A DNA stretch of 39,985 bases from Actinomycetota bacterium (GTDB lineage: Bacteria > Actinomycetota > Actinomycetes > Nanopelagicales > Nanopelagicaceae), in contig WLOF01000005.1 of assembly GCA_009699375.1 (NCBI GenBank), positions 1 to 39,985 of the forward strand, read 5' to 3'. Below, piece after piece: positions 1 to 10,273 of this stretch. The number at the start of each line of letters is the position of its first letter. Position 1 is the first letter of the stretch. The notes beneath the pieces were generated by a model. The model was not told the DNA's origin and searched no databases. It saw only the letters and a list, made by a program, of their open reading frames with translations. The position numbers and the translations under genes were made by a program.

Positions 1-798
1 AGTACAAAGACTAAATCGCAAGAGATAGCGGATAGTTTTCCGGCATTTTCAGAACGTTTTTGCGCAACGCATCCGATGGCAGGTCGGGAAATCGCGGGAC
101 CCGAGTCTGCCCGAGCAGATCTCTTCCAAGGACGGCCGTGGATTTACTCTCCAAGTTCTTTAACAGCCGACGACGTCCTTGTAGATGTTCTCTGGTTGAT
201 TGGAAAATTGGGAGCTCAACCTTTCTCCTTGACCGTAGAAGAACATGATGAAGCGGTTGCTTTAGTTTCCCATCTTCCTCAGATTGGTTCCTCTTTGGTG
301 GCAGGTTTGCTCAGAAACGCAAAACCGGAATTCTTAGCTTTATCTGGCCAGGGCTTGCGTGACACAACTCGAATCGCAAGTTCGGACTCTGCCATGTGGA
401 GTGAAATTATTAGTGACAATCGTGAATACATTTTGCCATTGTTACGTGACCTCAGTAGCAGGATCAATGAATTGATTGTTGGCGCAGATAATCCTGATGT
501 CGTGGAAAAATTTATTGAAGACGGTAAAAAAGGCAGAAAAGGAATACCTGGAAAACATGGGGGAGTTCTGCGCAATTACAGTTTCTTACCAATCGTCATT
601 GAAGACAAGCCAGGTCAGCTTGCAGCTTTATTCCATGAATGTGCAGAAGCAAAGGTAAATATCGAAGATTTATCCATCGAACATTCGCCTGGACAATTCA
701 CTGGGTTGATTACGCTTGCTCTATCCGAAGGTGATGCAACGATTTTGGCGCAACATTTGGGTTCTCGTGGTTGGAGCGTCCATGAATCGCGTAAGTAA
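1..798 (+). CDS. tyrA: Prephenate dehydrogenase with C-terminal ACT domain, 5' end truncated by window edge
   Basis: Frame 1 is open from base 1 (STKTKSQEIADSFPAFSERFCATHPMAGREIAGPES...). HPMAGRE is typical of prephenate dehydrogenase; the C-terminus resembles an ACT domain (IVIEDKPGQLAALFHECAEAKVNIEDLSIEHSPG). Confidence 0.88.
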   Translation, partial: STKTKSQEIADSFPAFSERFCATHPMAGREIAGPESARADLFQGRPWIYSPSSLTADDVLVDVLWLIGKLGAQPFSLTVEEHDEAVALVSHLPQIGSSLVAGLLRNAKPEFLALSGQGLRDTTRIASSDSAMWSEIISDNREYILPLLRDLSSRINELIVGADNPDVVEKFIEDGKKGRKGIPGKHGGVLRNYSFLPIVIEDKPGQLAALFHECAEAKVNIEDLSIEHSPGQFTGLITLALSEGDATILAQHLGSRGWSVHESRK

Positions 799-827
799 AC
801 ATCAAGTAGGCAGGTAGACTCTCCACT

Positions 828-2798
828 ATGGGTATCGTTGTAGCAATAGACGGACCCAGTGGCGCAGGCAAATCAAGTACGTCGAAGTCGATTGCTTTGC
901 GCGCTAACTGGAATTATTTAGATACCGGTGCGCTGTATCGTGGCGTTGCGTGGTTGGCAATCAAAAAGAAATTAACAAAAGCGGAGCAAATTCTTGAAGC
1001 GCTCTCCGACTCGCCTTTGAAATTTGTTGGCGATCCAACTAATGCCAAACTTTTTGCCGGTGATGTAGATATAACCACGCACATTCGTTCAGTTGAAGTG
1101 ACTAATAGGGTGAGTGAAGTGAGTGCATTCCCCGAAATTCGTGAAGCGCTTCTACTTATTCAGCGCAAAATTATCGCTGGGGCACAAAGAGGAATTGTTG
1201 TTGAAGGGCGGGATATTGGAACAGTTGTTGCACCAGATGCACCGTTAAAGATTTTTCTGACAGCAGATTTACACGCTCGCGCTGTTCGTAGAGATGCTGA
1301 ACTCGCTGAAGGCCAAGATCAATCGCAAATAGATGAAGTGAGCCGATCTCTAGCCCAACGTGATCATGTTGATTCAACACGACCTACTTCGCCACTAGCG
1401 ATTGCTTCTGACGCTATTGAAATTGATTCAACTTCTCTTAATTTAGAAGAGACAGCAGAACGCGTTTGGGAACTACTGCGTGAACGTCGTTTATTGGGAT
1501 TGCCCATAGTTGCCGTACTCGGTCGCCCCAATGTTGGAAAATCAACTTTGATTAATAGATTTCTAGGCAGAAGAGAAGCAATTGTTGAAGATACTCCTGG
1601 AGTAACCCGTGACCGTGTCACATATGAATGTACATGGAACGGTCGAGATTTCATGGTGATGGATACCGGCGGTTGGGAATCAAAACCAGATGGAATATCG
1701 ATTGGTGTGAGCTTGAGTGCTGAACTTGCGATGCAGGAAGCCGACGTTCTGCTATTCGTTGTAGATTCGCAAGTTGGCGCGTTAGACGAAGATGATGTTC
1801 TGGTTCAAGAGCTGCGCAAAATGAAGAAACCAATTATTTTGATTGCGAACAAAGTTGATGGCCCAACGGATGAAACCGAAGCTCACGCACTATGGAATTT
1901 AGGTTTGGGCGAACCACATTTTGTTTCTGCTCTGCACGGGCGGGGAAGTGGCGACTTGTTAGATCGTATAACCGAGGTTTTGCCTGAAGTCGGTGGTGCG
2001 CAGGTTCTGGACGGATATCGACGTGTGGCCCTGATTGGACGTCCGAATGTTGGTAAATCGAGTTTGTTAAATATTCTTGCTGGCCAGAACAGGTCCCTTG
2101 TTGATGATGCACCTGGTACGACTCGTGATCCCGTCGATGAGTTAATTGAGATAGGCGGGTCGATCTGGAGATTTGTCGATACCGCAGGAATTAGACGAAG
2201 AGCTAATCAACAAAGCGGTACCGATTACTACGCCACGTTGCGAACGCAGATCGCGTTAGAACGTTGTGAAGTAGCAGTGGTGGTTTTGGATTCTTCTGTC
2301 CCTATTTCAGAACAGGATTTGCGAATTATCACCATGGTTGAGGAAGCTGGGAAAGCCATGGTTATTGTGATGAACAAATGGGATTTGATGGATGAGGATC
2401 GGGCTAACTATTTAGACCGAGAAGTGGAACGACATTTGGATCAAGTGGAATGGGCGCAACGTGTGAACTTGGCGGCGAAAACGGGATGGCACCGCGATCG
2501 TCTAGCACCGGCTTTGCGAACTGCCCTAAGTAGTTGGGAGAGAAGAGTTCCGACAAGTCGCTTGAATTCGTTCTTGGGCACTTTAATCGCCGCCACCCCG
2601 CCACCTGTCCGCGGTGGCAAACAACCTAAAATCATGTACGCCACCCAAGCTGGAATTGCACCACCTAGATTCGTCATTTTCACCACTGGCTTCCTTGAAG
2701 CTTCGTATCGTAGATTTATTGAAAGACGCCTCCGTGAGGAATTTGGTTTCCCGGGCACACCAGTGCAGGTTGCTGTACGGGTTCGCGAGCGAGAGTAA
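828..2798 (+). CDS. cmk-der: Bifunctional cytidylate kinase / ribosome-associated GTPase Der (EngA) fusion
   Basis: Single 656-aa ORF. N-terminus [14 protein letters not shown]...[11 protein letters not shown] and [23 protein letters not shown] (Cmk), followed by two GTPase domains ([28 protein letters not shown]) with NKVD/NKWD motifs. Confidence 0.95.
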   Translation: MGIVVAIDGPSGAGKSSTSKSIALRANWNYLDTGALYRGVAWLAIKKKLTKAEQILEALSDSPLKFVGDPTNAKLFAGDVDITTHIRSVEVTNRVSEVSAFPEIREALLLIQRKIIAGAQRGIVVEGRDIGTVVAPDAPLKIFLTADLHARAVRRDAELAEGQDQSQIDEVSRSLAQRDHVDSTRPTSPLAIASDAIEIDSTSLNLEETAERVWELLRERRLLGLPIVAVLGRPNVGKSTLINRFLGRREAIVEDTPGVTRDRVTYECTWNGRDFMVMDTGGWESKPDGISIGVSLSAELAMQEADVLLFVVDSQVGALDEDDVLVQELRKMKKPIILIANKVDGPTDETEAHALWNLGLGEPHFVSALHGRGSGDLLDRITEVLPEVGGAQVLDGYRRVALIGRPNVGKSSLLNILAGQNRSLVDDAPGTTRDPVDELIEIGGSIWRFVDTAGIRRRANQQSGTDYYATLRTQIALERCEVAVVVLDSSVPISEQDLRIITMVEEAGKAMVIVMNKWDLMDEDRANYLDREVERHLDQVEWAQRVNLAAKTGWHRDRLAPALRTALSSWERRVPTSRLNSFLGTLIAATPPPVRGGKQPKIMYATQAGIAPPRFVIFTTGFLEASYRRFIERRLREEFGFPGTPVQVAVRVRERE

Positions 2799-2800
2799 GA

Positions 2801-3358
2801 ATGTCCAAGATGCTCACGGTTCCTAATGGGCTCACTTTTATGAGAGCACTCGGAATACCTGTTTTTCTCTATTTAGCACTAGGTCCTCATGCTGATATCT
2901 GGGCGGTACTGGTGTTAAGTATCGGTGGCGCGACTGATTATTTTGATGGGAAAATTGCAAGGGCTTGGAATCAAACTTCTCGATTCGGCGAAATTGCAGA
3001 CCCAACGATCGATCGGCTGTACATACTTGCGGTTCTGATAGCTCTCTATATTCGTGATGCGATTCCATTGTGGCTTGTTGTGGTGATTGTTGGACGGGAT
3101 TTATTCTTAGCTCTTGTTACGATCGATTTGAAGAGACGAAAGCAAACTCTATTAACCGTAACATTTGCGGGAAAGGCAGCTACTTTTAATCTTCTCTATG
3201 CATTTCCTTTCTTACTTCTTGCTTTACAGAGATCGCTTTTCGGGACTATCTGTTTCATCATCGGTTGGAGTTTTGCCTTATGGGGGATTGCCCTATATCT
3301 GGCTACAGGTTGGACCTACGCCCGTACTGGATTAAAACGCGCGCGCACCCTCGGGTAA
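2801..3358 (+). CDS. CDP-alcohol phosphatidyltransferase family protein (PgsA-like)
   Basis: Membrane protein with GGATDYFDGKIARAWNQTSRFGEIADPTIDR, close to the D-G-x2-A-R-x8-G-x3-D-x3-D signature. Confidence 0.88.
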   Translation: MSKMLTVPNGLTFMRALGIPVFLYLALGPHADIWAVLVLSIGGATDYFDGKIARAWNQTSRFGEIADPTIDRLYILAVLIALYIRDAIPLWLVVVIVGRDLFLALVTIDLKRRKQTLLTVTFAGKAATFNLLYAFPFLLLALQRSLFGTICFIIGWSFALWGIALYLATGWTYARTGLKRARTLG

Positions 3359-3455
3359 AGGACTTTTAAACCTAGACGTAACGCTTCTTGGAATTTGGAG
3401 TTCGAAACTATAGGTTTCTCCTAGTTGAGGTTCTGTCAGAAATGGAGTTCGAACT

Positions 3456-3836
3456 GTGTCAGATATTCCTGCTGGTTTGCGGTACACCAAGGAACACGAA
3501 TGGGTTGAGTCCCTTCCTGCACAAGACACCGTACGTATTGGGATCACTGATTTTGCACAGAGCGCGTTAGGGGACATCGTCTACGTTCAATTACCAAAAA
3601 TTGGGGAGAATGTTACGGCGGGACGAGTATGTGGGGAAGTGGAATCAACTAAAAGTGTTTCCGAAATCTACTCACCTGTTACGGGAGTGATTACGGCCAT
3701 CAATACAGCTTTGACCTCCGCCCCTGAATTGGTTAATTCAGCGCCATATGGGCAGGGATGGCTGGCAGAGATTTCCGTGTCATCGGCGCCAGAAGGCTTA
3801 CTTTCTGCGCAGGAATATGGCGAAATTACCGCTTGA
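3456..3836 (+). CDS. gcvH: Glycine cleavage system H protein (GTG start)
   Basis: LRYTKEHEWVE, GDIVYVQLPKIGENV and lipoyl-lysine motif GEVESTKSVSEIYSPVTG. Confidence 0.95.
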   Translation: MSDIPAGLRYTKEHEWVESLPAQDTVRIGITDFAQSALGDIVYVQLPKIGENVTAGRVCGEVESTKSVSEIYSPVTGVITAINTALTSAPELVNSAPYGQGWLAEISVSSAPEGLLSAQEYGEITA

Positions 3837-3894
3837 CCGCGCACCGTTAAATCTCTAGTGTCACCCTTAACCTGATGTTGAGGAGGAACGCTTT

Positions 3895-4332
3895 ATGGTC
3901 GCATCACAGCCGGAAAGAGATCTCACCTCGACCCTTCATTTAGGACTTCGCCAAGTTGTAGAAGCTTCCCCCGATCTTTCGAAAAACTTGGAATTGCTAT
4001 CAGATGACGATCGTAAAACTCTTGCCTTACTCGGACCAAGGACTGCAATGCTCATAGTGCATCGTGGGCCTAGCAAGGGTTCACGATTCCTTGTTGGCGC
4101 TGACGGTGTGACTATTGGTAGATCTATCGAGAGCGAAGTATTTCTAGATGACGTCACAGTTTCGCGCCACCATGCACACATATCGCTAAAGGATTCAATT
4201 TTTATTGTCCAAGATGCTGGAAGTCTTAACGGTACGTACGTGAACAATGCATCCGTGATGGAATCTTCGTTAGCGACAGGCGATGAAATTCAAATTGGTA
4301 AATTCCATATGCTCTATTTTGGGGGAAAATAA
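3895..4332 (+). CDS. FHA domain protein, GarA/OdhI-like
   Basis: FHA motifs VTIGRSIESEVFLDDVTVSRHHAHI and GSLNGTYVNN; located between gcvH and a MerR gene as in actinobacterial garA/odhI loci; SD gaggagg at 3880-3886. Confidence 0.88.
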   Translation: MVASQPERDLTSTLHLGLRQVVEASPDLSKNLELLSDDDRKTLALLGPRTAMLIVHRGPSKGSRFLVGADGVTIGRSIESEVFLDDVTVSRHHAHISLKDSIFIVQDAGSLNGTYVNNASVMESSLATGDEIQIGKFHMLYFGGK

Positions 4333-5045
4333 TGGCCGTACCAGCACGCGCATATTTAAGTATCGGAGAAGTGCTGAGCAAGTTACGTTCTGATTTCCCG
4401 GACATAACAATTTCAAAAATTCGATTCCTCGAATCTGAAGGTCTCATCGAGCCACAGCGCACTCCGTCTGGCTACCGTAAATTCACGAACACTGATTTAG
4501 AGAGATTGCGTTACGTATTACTTGCACAGAGGGATCAATATTTGCCTTTGCGAGTAATTAAGGAAAATCTGGATGCGCTTGACCGCGGTTTACAACCTGC
4601 GCAAAACGCAGGCGGGGCTCCAACTCCACGCCTTGCAACTGTTGATGGCGAATTAGCGCCTGCAAGTTTTGGACAAAGCAGCGATATGAGACTGTCTCGC
4701 GAAGAGCTTCTCACGTCATCTGGGGTTACAGATGAGCAATTGGTCGAACTTGAATCTTACGGATTGATAGCTCCAAGAGGGAGACATTACGACGGGGATG
4801 CTTTGGCGATTGCAAGAGCAGTTGCTGAAATGGCTGGATTTGGAATTGAACCTAGACATTTACGTTCATTTAAATCTGCTGCAGATCGAGAAATCGGTTT
4901 AATTGAGCAAGTCATCACTCCGTTAGTTCGTCAAAAGAGTACAGAAGCCAAAGCGCGTGCTGAGGAAGTTCAGCGCGAAATTGCATCTCTCTCGATTCGT
5001 TTACATGCATCTCTCGTTCGCGGGGGATTGCATCGACTCCGCTAA
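4332..5045 (+). CDS. ftsR: MerR-family transcriptional regulator, FtsR-like
   Basis: N-terminal MerR HTH (YLSIGEVLSKLRSDFPDITISKIRFLESEGLIEPQRTPSGYRKF); follows the FHA gene in the conserved order. Confidence 0.8.
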   Translation: MAVPARAYLSIGEVLSKLRSDFPDITISKIRFLESEGLIEPQRTPSGYRKFTNTDLERLRYVLLAQRDQYLPLRVIKENLDALDRGLQPAQNAGGAPTPRLATVDGELAPASFGQSSDMRLSREELLTSSGVTDEQLVELESYGLIAPRGRHYDGDALAIARAVAEMAGFGIEPRHLRSFKSAADREIGLIEQVITPLVRQKSTEAKARAEEVQREIASLSIRLHASLVRGGLHRLR

Positions 5046-5049
5046 AACG

Positions 5050-5538
5050 ATGATTGCCCTTGAAGTAGTTGGGGTGCGGGTGGAGATGCCTTCCAATCAA
5101 CCCATCGTTTTGTTAAAAGAAATAGACGGTTCACGGTTTCTTCCGATTTGGGTGGGAGCTGTAGAGGCAACGGCTATTGCATTCGCCCAACAAGGAGTTG
5201 ACCCACCGCGGCCGCTGACGCACGACTTGATGAAAAATATTCTTGATGGATTGAATGGGGTTCTCAGCGCTGTTCACGTGATCAAAGTTGAAGATGGTAT
5301 TTTTTACGCGAATTTGATTATGCACGATGTGCAAGGGGAGAAGGTAGAAATTTCAGCACGTCCCTCAGATGCCATAGCTCTGGCTCTGCGCACGGACACG
5401 GCTATCTGGACAACATCACTTCTCCTCGATGAAGCGGGGATTGAGATTCCCGAGCAGGGCGCAACTGCCGCAAATGAGGAAGTAGAAAAATTCAAAGAAT
5501 TTTTGGATCAGATCAATCCCGAGGATTTTCTTTCCTAA
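5050..5538 (+). CDS. Bifunctional nuclease family protein (DUF151)
   Basis: MIALEVVGVRVEMPSNQPIVLLKEIDGSRFLPIWVGAVEATAIAFAQQG, RPSDAIALALRTDTAIW. The ORF track begins at 4957, but family homology starts at the in-frame ATG at 5050. Confidence 0.88.
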   Translation: MIALEVVGVRVEMPSNQPIVLLKEIDGSRFLPIWVGAVEATAIAFAQQGVDPPRPLTHDLMKNILDGLNGVLSAVHVIKVEDGIFYANLIMHDVQGEKVEISARPSDAIALALRTDTAIWTTSLLLDEAGIEIPEQGATAANEEVEKFKEFLDQINPEDFLS

Positions 5539-5570
5539 TTCTTTTCCTGGGGCTATAGACGCAAGGCACA

Positions 5571-5984
5571 TTGTGGAGTTACCTTCATCCAATGTTGGTA
5601 CATCGCGTAGCGCTCACCCTTCGTGCAGGTGCAACGTTGGCATTTGTCGCAGCTCTTGCATTACTGGCAAAACCTTCAGCAGTGGCTTCCTTTGTCGGTT
5701 TTAGGGCAGCCGATATCACTCCCGGATTTCTGTGGGCGTTACGCGCCCTAGGTTTATCGATGCTTGTTATTGCCGTGTTGGCACCATTGATTGCTTCTTT
5801 TGGAGGCGAGCGGGGCTTACGGCAAACTGCTTCCGCTATGGCATTTTCTTCTTTGCTCGGCCTCGTTCTTGCGGTGATCAGCCCATCAGACTGGACCGTT
5901 TCCAAATGTGCCCTCTGCGCCGTGATCGCATTCTTTATGGCTAGCTACCTCTTTGCCCTCCGTGGCAGGCGTAGAAACCGTTAA
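5571..5984 (+). CDS. Hypothetical membrane protein (start uncertain; ATG at 5592 is an alternative)
   Basis: 137-aa ORF with several hydrophobic segments between two conserved genes on the same strand. Confidence 0.6.
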   Translation: MWSYLHPMLVHRVALTLRAGATLAFVAALALLAKPSAVASFVGFRAADITPGFLWALRALGLSMLVIAVLAPLIASFGGERGLRQTASAMAFSSLLGLVLAVISPSDWTVSKCALCAVIAFFMASYLFALRGRRRNR

Positions 5985-6078
5985 CCTCTACTTGAGGTTG
6001 AAAGACGTGTCGGTCATTGATTGGGACGATGTCTCCTTCTACTCTTATCCCATTCCCCGGTAGAAAAGAGTTCCCCCC

Positions 6079-6588
6079 ATGGACGAACAGAACGCAGAGA
6101 TCGGATATCGCGGCGCAACAGCTTGTGCTGCAGCCGGTATTTCTTATCGTCAATTAGATTACTGGGCAAGAACTGGTTTGGTGGAACCTAGCGTTCGCAT
6201 AGCTATGGGATCTGGTTCGTCGAGACTTTATGGTTTTCGGGACATTCTGGTGTTAAAAATTGTTAAGCGCCTTCTCGATGCGGGTGTATCGCTTCAAAAC
6301 ATTCGCACAGCTGTTAACCATTTGCGTGAACGGGGAGTTCGCGAACTAGAAGCGATCACACTTATGAGTGATGGCGCTTCAATTTATGAATGCATAAGTC
6401 CTGACCAAATAATTGACTTGCTCGCTGGTGGCCAAGGAGTCTTTGGTATCGCAGTAGGTAAAGTCTGGAGCGAAGTTGAAGGCTCACTGGCAACGTTACA
6501 AGGCGAGATCAACGGCAAAGCTGTTGTCAGTGATGCGAGCCTCGACAGTGATGAACTCGCAGAACGTAGAAAGCGCAAAGGCGCTTAA
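6079..6588 (+). CDS. MerR-family transcriptional regulator, second in cluster
   Basis: YRGATACAAAGISYRQLDYWARTGLVEPS...SSRLYGFRDILVLKIVKRLLDAGVSLQNIRTAVNHL, a MerR-type HTH. Confidence 0.88.
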   Translation: MDEQNAEIGYRGATACAAAGISYRQLDYWARTGLVEPSVRIAMGSGSSRLYGFRDILVLKIVKRLLDAGVSLQNIRTAVNHLRERGVRELEAITLMSDGASIYECISPDQIIDLLAGGQGVFGIAVGKVWSEVEGSLATLQGEINGKAVVSDASLDSDELAERRKRKGA

Positions 6589-6655
6589 TTCACATTATTC
6601 TTCTCCTGCACTCGCACTTCTAGGCGAGAGGCTTTTGACAGGATGAGGAATCGCT

Positions 6656-9499
6656 ATGAGTCGTTCGTTCGAAGATCGTCATATAGGACCAACCTCTGTA
6701 GATGAAGCCACAATGCTTCAAGCGTTGGGATATCCAAATCTAGAGTTATTCATTAAAGATGTAGTGCCCGCAAATATTGCGATTACAGGTGTTATTGAAG
6801 GTGCGATTGAAAGTGGAAAGAGCGAAGTCGAAGTAATCGCGGAATTGCGATCAATCGCTGCTGAAAATAGAGTTTTCTCGTCATTAATCGGTACTGGTTA
6901 TTACGGAACCATCGTGCCGCCGGTTATCAAAAGAAATGTTTTGGAAAATCCATCGTGGTATACCGCTTACACACCGTATCAACCTGAAATTTCACAAGGT
7001 CGACTAGAAGCCCTTTTTGCTTTTCAAACTATGGTGTGCGAGTTAACCGCTCTTAATATCTCAAATGCTTCAATGTTGGATGAAAGTACAGCTGCTGCCG
7101 AGGCGATGACACTTGCTCGCCGTGCATCCACATTGAGCGATGACGCGGTATTTTTGATTGAAGAACATGTGCACCCACAAACCAAGGCGGTAGTCCTTAC
7201 ACGCGCAAAGCCACTCGGAATCACGGTGGTGGAGGTGGATTCAGGTCATGTTGTACGAGACGGATATGCGGGTGAATTTTTTGGGGCACTTCTCCAGTAC
7301 CCGGATACAACGGGAACTGTTATCGATTACTCCAGTTTTGCTGATTACGCGCACTCTCGTGAAGCTCTCGTCATCGCGGCAACTGATCTTTTAGCATTAA
7401 CCATCTTGAAAGCTCCGGGGGAGTGGGGCGCTGACATCGCAGTTGGGACTGCCCAACGTTTTGGTGTGCCTATGGGATTTGGTGGACCACATGCCGGATT
7501 CCTAGCGGTCCGAACTGGTCTTGAACGTTCGATCCCGGGACGACTTGTAGGGCAAAGTATTGATGCAACAGGTAAGCCGGCATTTCGTTTAGCGTTGCAA
7601 ACTCGTGAACAACATATTCGCCGAGATAAGGCAACTTCAAATATTTGTACCGCTCAAGTGTTGTTAGCGAACATGAGTGCTTTCTATGCAATGTGGCATG
7701 GTCCCGTTGGATTGAAAGATATCGCAGAACGAGTTAATAATTTCGCAGCTCGTTTGAATGCAGCTACGAATAATAGAATAGATGTGGTTTTTGACACCGT
7801 GCATATTGTTGTTGATGATGCTCAAGCGATTCATAGAAAAGCCGAAGCCAAGGGAATAAATTTCGCAAAGGTGAGCGATACAGAACTGAGAATTTCTTTC
7901 GATGAGCAGACCACCGAGGAACTCTTCGCTGATGTCTTAGCAATTTTGGGCGTTAAGGACGCTTCAGGGGAGAAGATTCCAGCGAAATTCTTACGTGACA
8001 GTAAATACCTCACGCATCCAGTGTTCAATACCAATCACAGCGAAACGGGAATGATGCGCTATCTGCGAAATTTGGCGGATAAGGATTTGGCGCTGGATCG
8101 CACAATGATTCCGCTCGGTTCCTGCACAATGAAATTAAACTCTGTGACAGAGATGGAAGCGGTCACGTGGCCAGAGTTTTCATCGTTACACCCTTTTGCA
8201 CCCGCAGAACAAAACATTGGAACACGTAAGTTAATTCAACAACTATCGGACTGGTTAGTAGCAATCACGGGTTATGACGCAGTATCGCTGCAACCAAATG
8301 CTGGTAGCCAGGGGGAGTTTGCTGGACTGCTTGCAATTCGCAATTACCATGATTCCCGCGGTGATCAGAACCGCAAGATTTGCTTGATTCCATCAAGTGC
8401 ACACGGAACTAATGCCGCTTCAGCTGTGATGGCTGGTATGAAAGTGGTAGTGATTGAGTGTGACGAGAATGGGAATGTTTCTATAGATGACATCAAACAA
8501 AAGATTGCAGAGCATGGAAACGCACTTGCTGCGTTAATGATCACGTATCCATCAACGCACGGAGTATTCGAGACGGCAGTTTCAGAAATATGCGCTCTCA
8601 TTCATGAGGCAGGCGGTCAGGTGTACGTAGATGGCGCTAATTTGAATGCTTTGGTTGGTGTTGCACAGCCTGGAAAATTTGGGGCTGATGTTTCGCACTT
8701 AAACTTGCATAAAACTTTTGCTATTCCGCATGGTGGAGGAGGCCCTGGAGTCGGCCCTGTCATTGCACGCGCGCATCTTGCGCCATTTTTACCCAATCAT
8801 CCGATGAACGTTTTAGCGGGACCTACAACTGGACCTGGCCCAATTTCTGGAGCTCCATTTGGATCGGCGAGCATCTTGCCTATTTCGTGGGCGTACATTC
8901 GTTTACTTGGGGGACATGGATTAACCCATTCAACCCAAACAGCAATTTTGTCTGCCAACTACATTGCAGCACGATTGCAAGGTGCTTACCCAATTCTTTA
9001 TACAGGAGCTAATGGTCGAGTTGCACACGAGTGCATTCTCGATATTCGTGGATTAACTAAAGATTCGGGTGTAACAGTCGATGACATTGCAAAGAGATTG
9101 ATGGATTACGGTTTCCACGCACCAACAATGTCTTTCCCGGTAGCGGGAACGTTGATGATTGAACCAACTGAATCTGAAGACATCAGGGAAGTCCACCGGT
9201 TTATTGACGCGATGATTTCGATTCGTGACGAGATTCAAGAGGTCATAGATGGCAAAGTTGCCATCGAAGCCAGCGCACTGCGCCATGCACCTCATACAGC
9301 ACTTTCTGTGGTTTCTAATCAATGGCATCGTGAGTACAGCCGTGAAAAAGGCGGATATCCTGTTGCTTTAGATGGTTTAGTTGCGGGTGAATCTATTGGT
9401 TCGCGAATGAAGTATTGGCCTCCGGTTGGTCGCATCGATGGTGCATTCGGCGATCGGAATTTAGTCTGCGCTTGTCTGCCAATTTCTGATTACGAATAG
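6656..9499 (+). CDS. gcvP: Glycine dehydrogenase (aminomethyl-transferring), glycine cleavage P protein
   Basis: 947 aa; FEDRHIGP N-terminus, [15 protein letters not shown]-site region [21 protein letters not shown]. Confidence 0.97.
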   Translation: MSRSFEDRHIGPTSVDEATMLQALGYPNLELFIKDVVPANIAITGVIEGAIESGKSEVEVIAELRSIAAENRVFSSLIGTGYYGTIVPPVIKRNVLENPSWYTAYTPYQPEISQGRLEALFAFQTMVCELTALNISNASMLDESTAAAEAMTLARRASTLSDDAVFLIEEHVHPQTKAVVLTRAKPLGITVVEVDSGHVVRDGYAGEFFGALLQYPDTTGTVIDYSSFADYAHSREALVIAATDLLALTILKAPGEWGADIAVGTAQRFGVPMGFGGPHAGFLAVRTGLERSIPGRLVGQSIDATGKPAFRLALQTREQHIRRDKATSNICTAQVLLANMSAFYAMWHGPVGLKDIAERVNNFAARLNAATNNRIDVVFDTVHIVVDDAQAIHRKAEAKGINFAKVSDTELRISFDEQTTEELFADVLAILGVKDASGEKIPAKFLRDSKYLTHPVFNTNHSETGMMRYLRNLADKDLALDRTMIPLGSCTMKLNSVTEMEAVTWPEFSSLHPFAPAEQNIGTRKLIQQLSDWLVAITGYDAVSLQPNAGSQGEFAGLLAIRNYHDSRGDQNRKICLIPSSAHGTNAASAVMAGMKVVVIECDENGNVSIDDIKQKIAEHGNALAALMITYPSTHGVFETAVSEICALIHEAGGQVYVDGANLNALVGVAQPGKFGADVSHLNLHKTFAIPHGGGGPGVGPVIARAHLAPFLPNHPMNVLAGPTTGPGPISGAPFGSASILPISWAYIRLLGGHGLTHSTQTAILSANYIAARLQGAYPILYTGANGRVAHECILDIRGLTKDSGVTVDDIAKRLMDYGFHAPTMSFPVAGTLMIEPTESEDIREVHRFIDAMISIRDEIQEVIDGKVAIEASALRHAPHTALSVVSNQWHREYSREKGGYPVALDGLVAGESIGSRMKYWPPVGRIDGAFGDRNLVCACLPISDYE

Positions 9500-9534
9500 G
9501 TTTTAGGGTAGTAGTGAGCGCATTTCAGGGGTAA

Positions 9535-10272
9535 CTACTTTACATAATGTAACTTATCGGCGTTATTACCGAACCTACGCATGAAACCCCAGACGCTTAC
9601 CCGCCACAGCGCTTCCACAACAATAGATCTGCTCATCTTCGATACTCCCGAGACTCTTTCGACAAAAGTAATCGGTGATTCGATAAGAATATTTCCGTGG
9701 GCTACGCAAGCGCGAGCCATTTCGATTTGAAAACAATAACCTTCAGATTGAATCAATGAAATGTTTAGATCTTCTAAAAGAGAAATGGGATAAACGCGAA
9801 ATCCGCCTGTAAGGTCTCGTAAATCAATTTTGAGAGCGAATTTCGCATATCGAGTGCCAGCTTTGGAAAGAAATTGGCGACTTTTAGGCCAATTGATGAT
9901 CGCACCACCGGGCATCCATCGAGTACCGAAAACAACAGAATTAACTGTTTCTGCCTTGGATAACATGAGAGACAAATCAATTGCACGATGAGAACCGTCA
10001 CCGTCCATGGTGACGACATGGCTGAATCGTTTCTTGCTCAAGGCCCAAAGGAAGCCGGCGCGATAAGCGCCGCCTAAACCAGTTTTACTTTCACGCGAGA
10101 GAAGATGAATTCTTGGTATACCTCTTGCTGCCACCAATTGTGCAGTTCCATCTGGCGAATTGTCATCCACCACCAAAATTTCTACGTTCTCACGTAAAGA
10201 TAATAAACCATCTATCACTTCTGTAATAGATTGAGATTCATTGTAGGTAGGAATAATGACGAGTGGGTTCAT
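9535..10272 (-). CDS. Polyprenol monophosphomannose synthase (GT2, DPM1/Ppm-like)
   Basis: IIPTYNESQSITEVIDGLL, ILVVDDNSPDGTAQLV, VTMDGDGSHR, LTGGFRVYP; adjacent to lnt. Confidence 0.9.
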   Translation of the reverse strand: MNPLVIIPTYNESQSITEVIDGLLSLRENVEILVVDDNSPDGTAQLVAARGIPRIHLLSRESKTGLGGAYRAGFLWALSKKRFSHVVTMDGDGSHRAIDLSLMLSKAETVNSVVFGTRWMPGGAIINWPKSRQFLSKAGTRYAKFALKIDLRDLTGGFRVYPISLLEDLNISLIQSEGYCFQIEMARACVAHGNILIESPITFVERVSGVSKMSRSIVVEALWRVSVWGFMRRFGNNADKLHYVK

Positions 10273-10273
10273 A

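Noticed and set aside
4957-5049. N-terminal part of the 193-aa bifunctional nuclease ORF
   Set aside because: Overlaps the C-terminus of the MerR gene; conserved protein begins at MIALEVVGV (ATG 5050).
9500-9540. Possible terminator between gcvP and the mannosyltransferase (AGTAGT...ACTACT)
   Set aside because: Only a 6-bp stem with a ~19-nt loop and no U-tract; not supportable as an intrinsic terminator.
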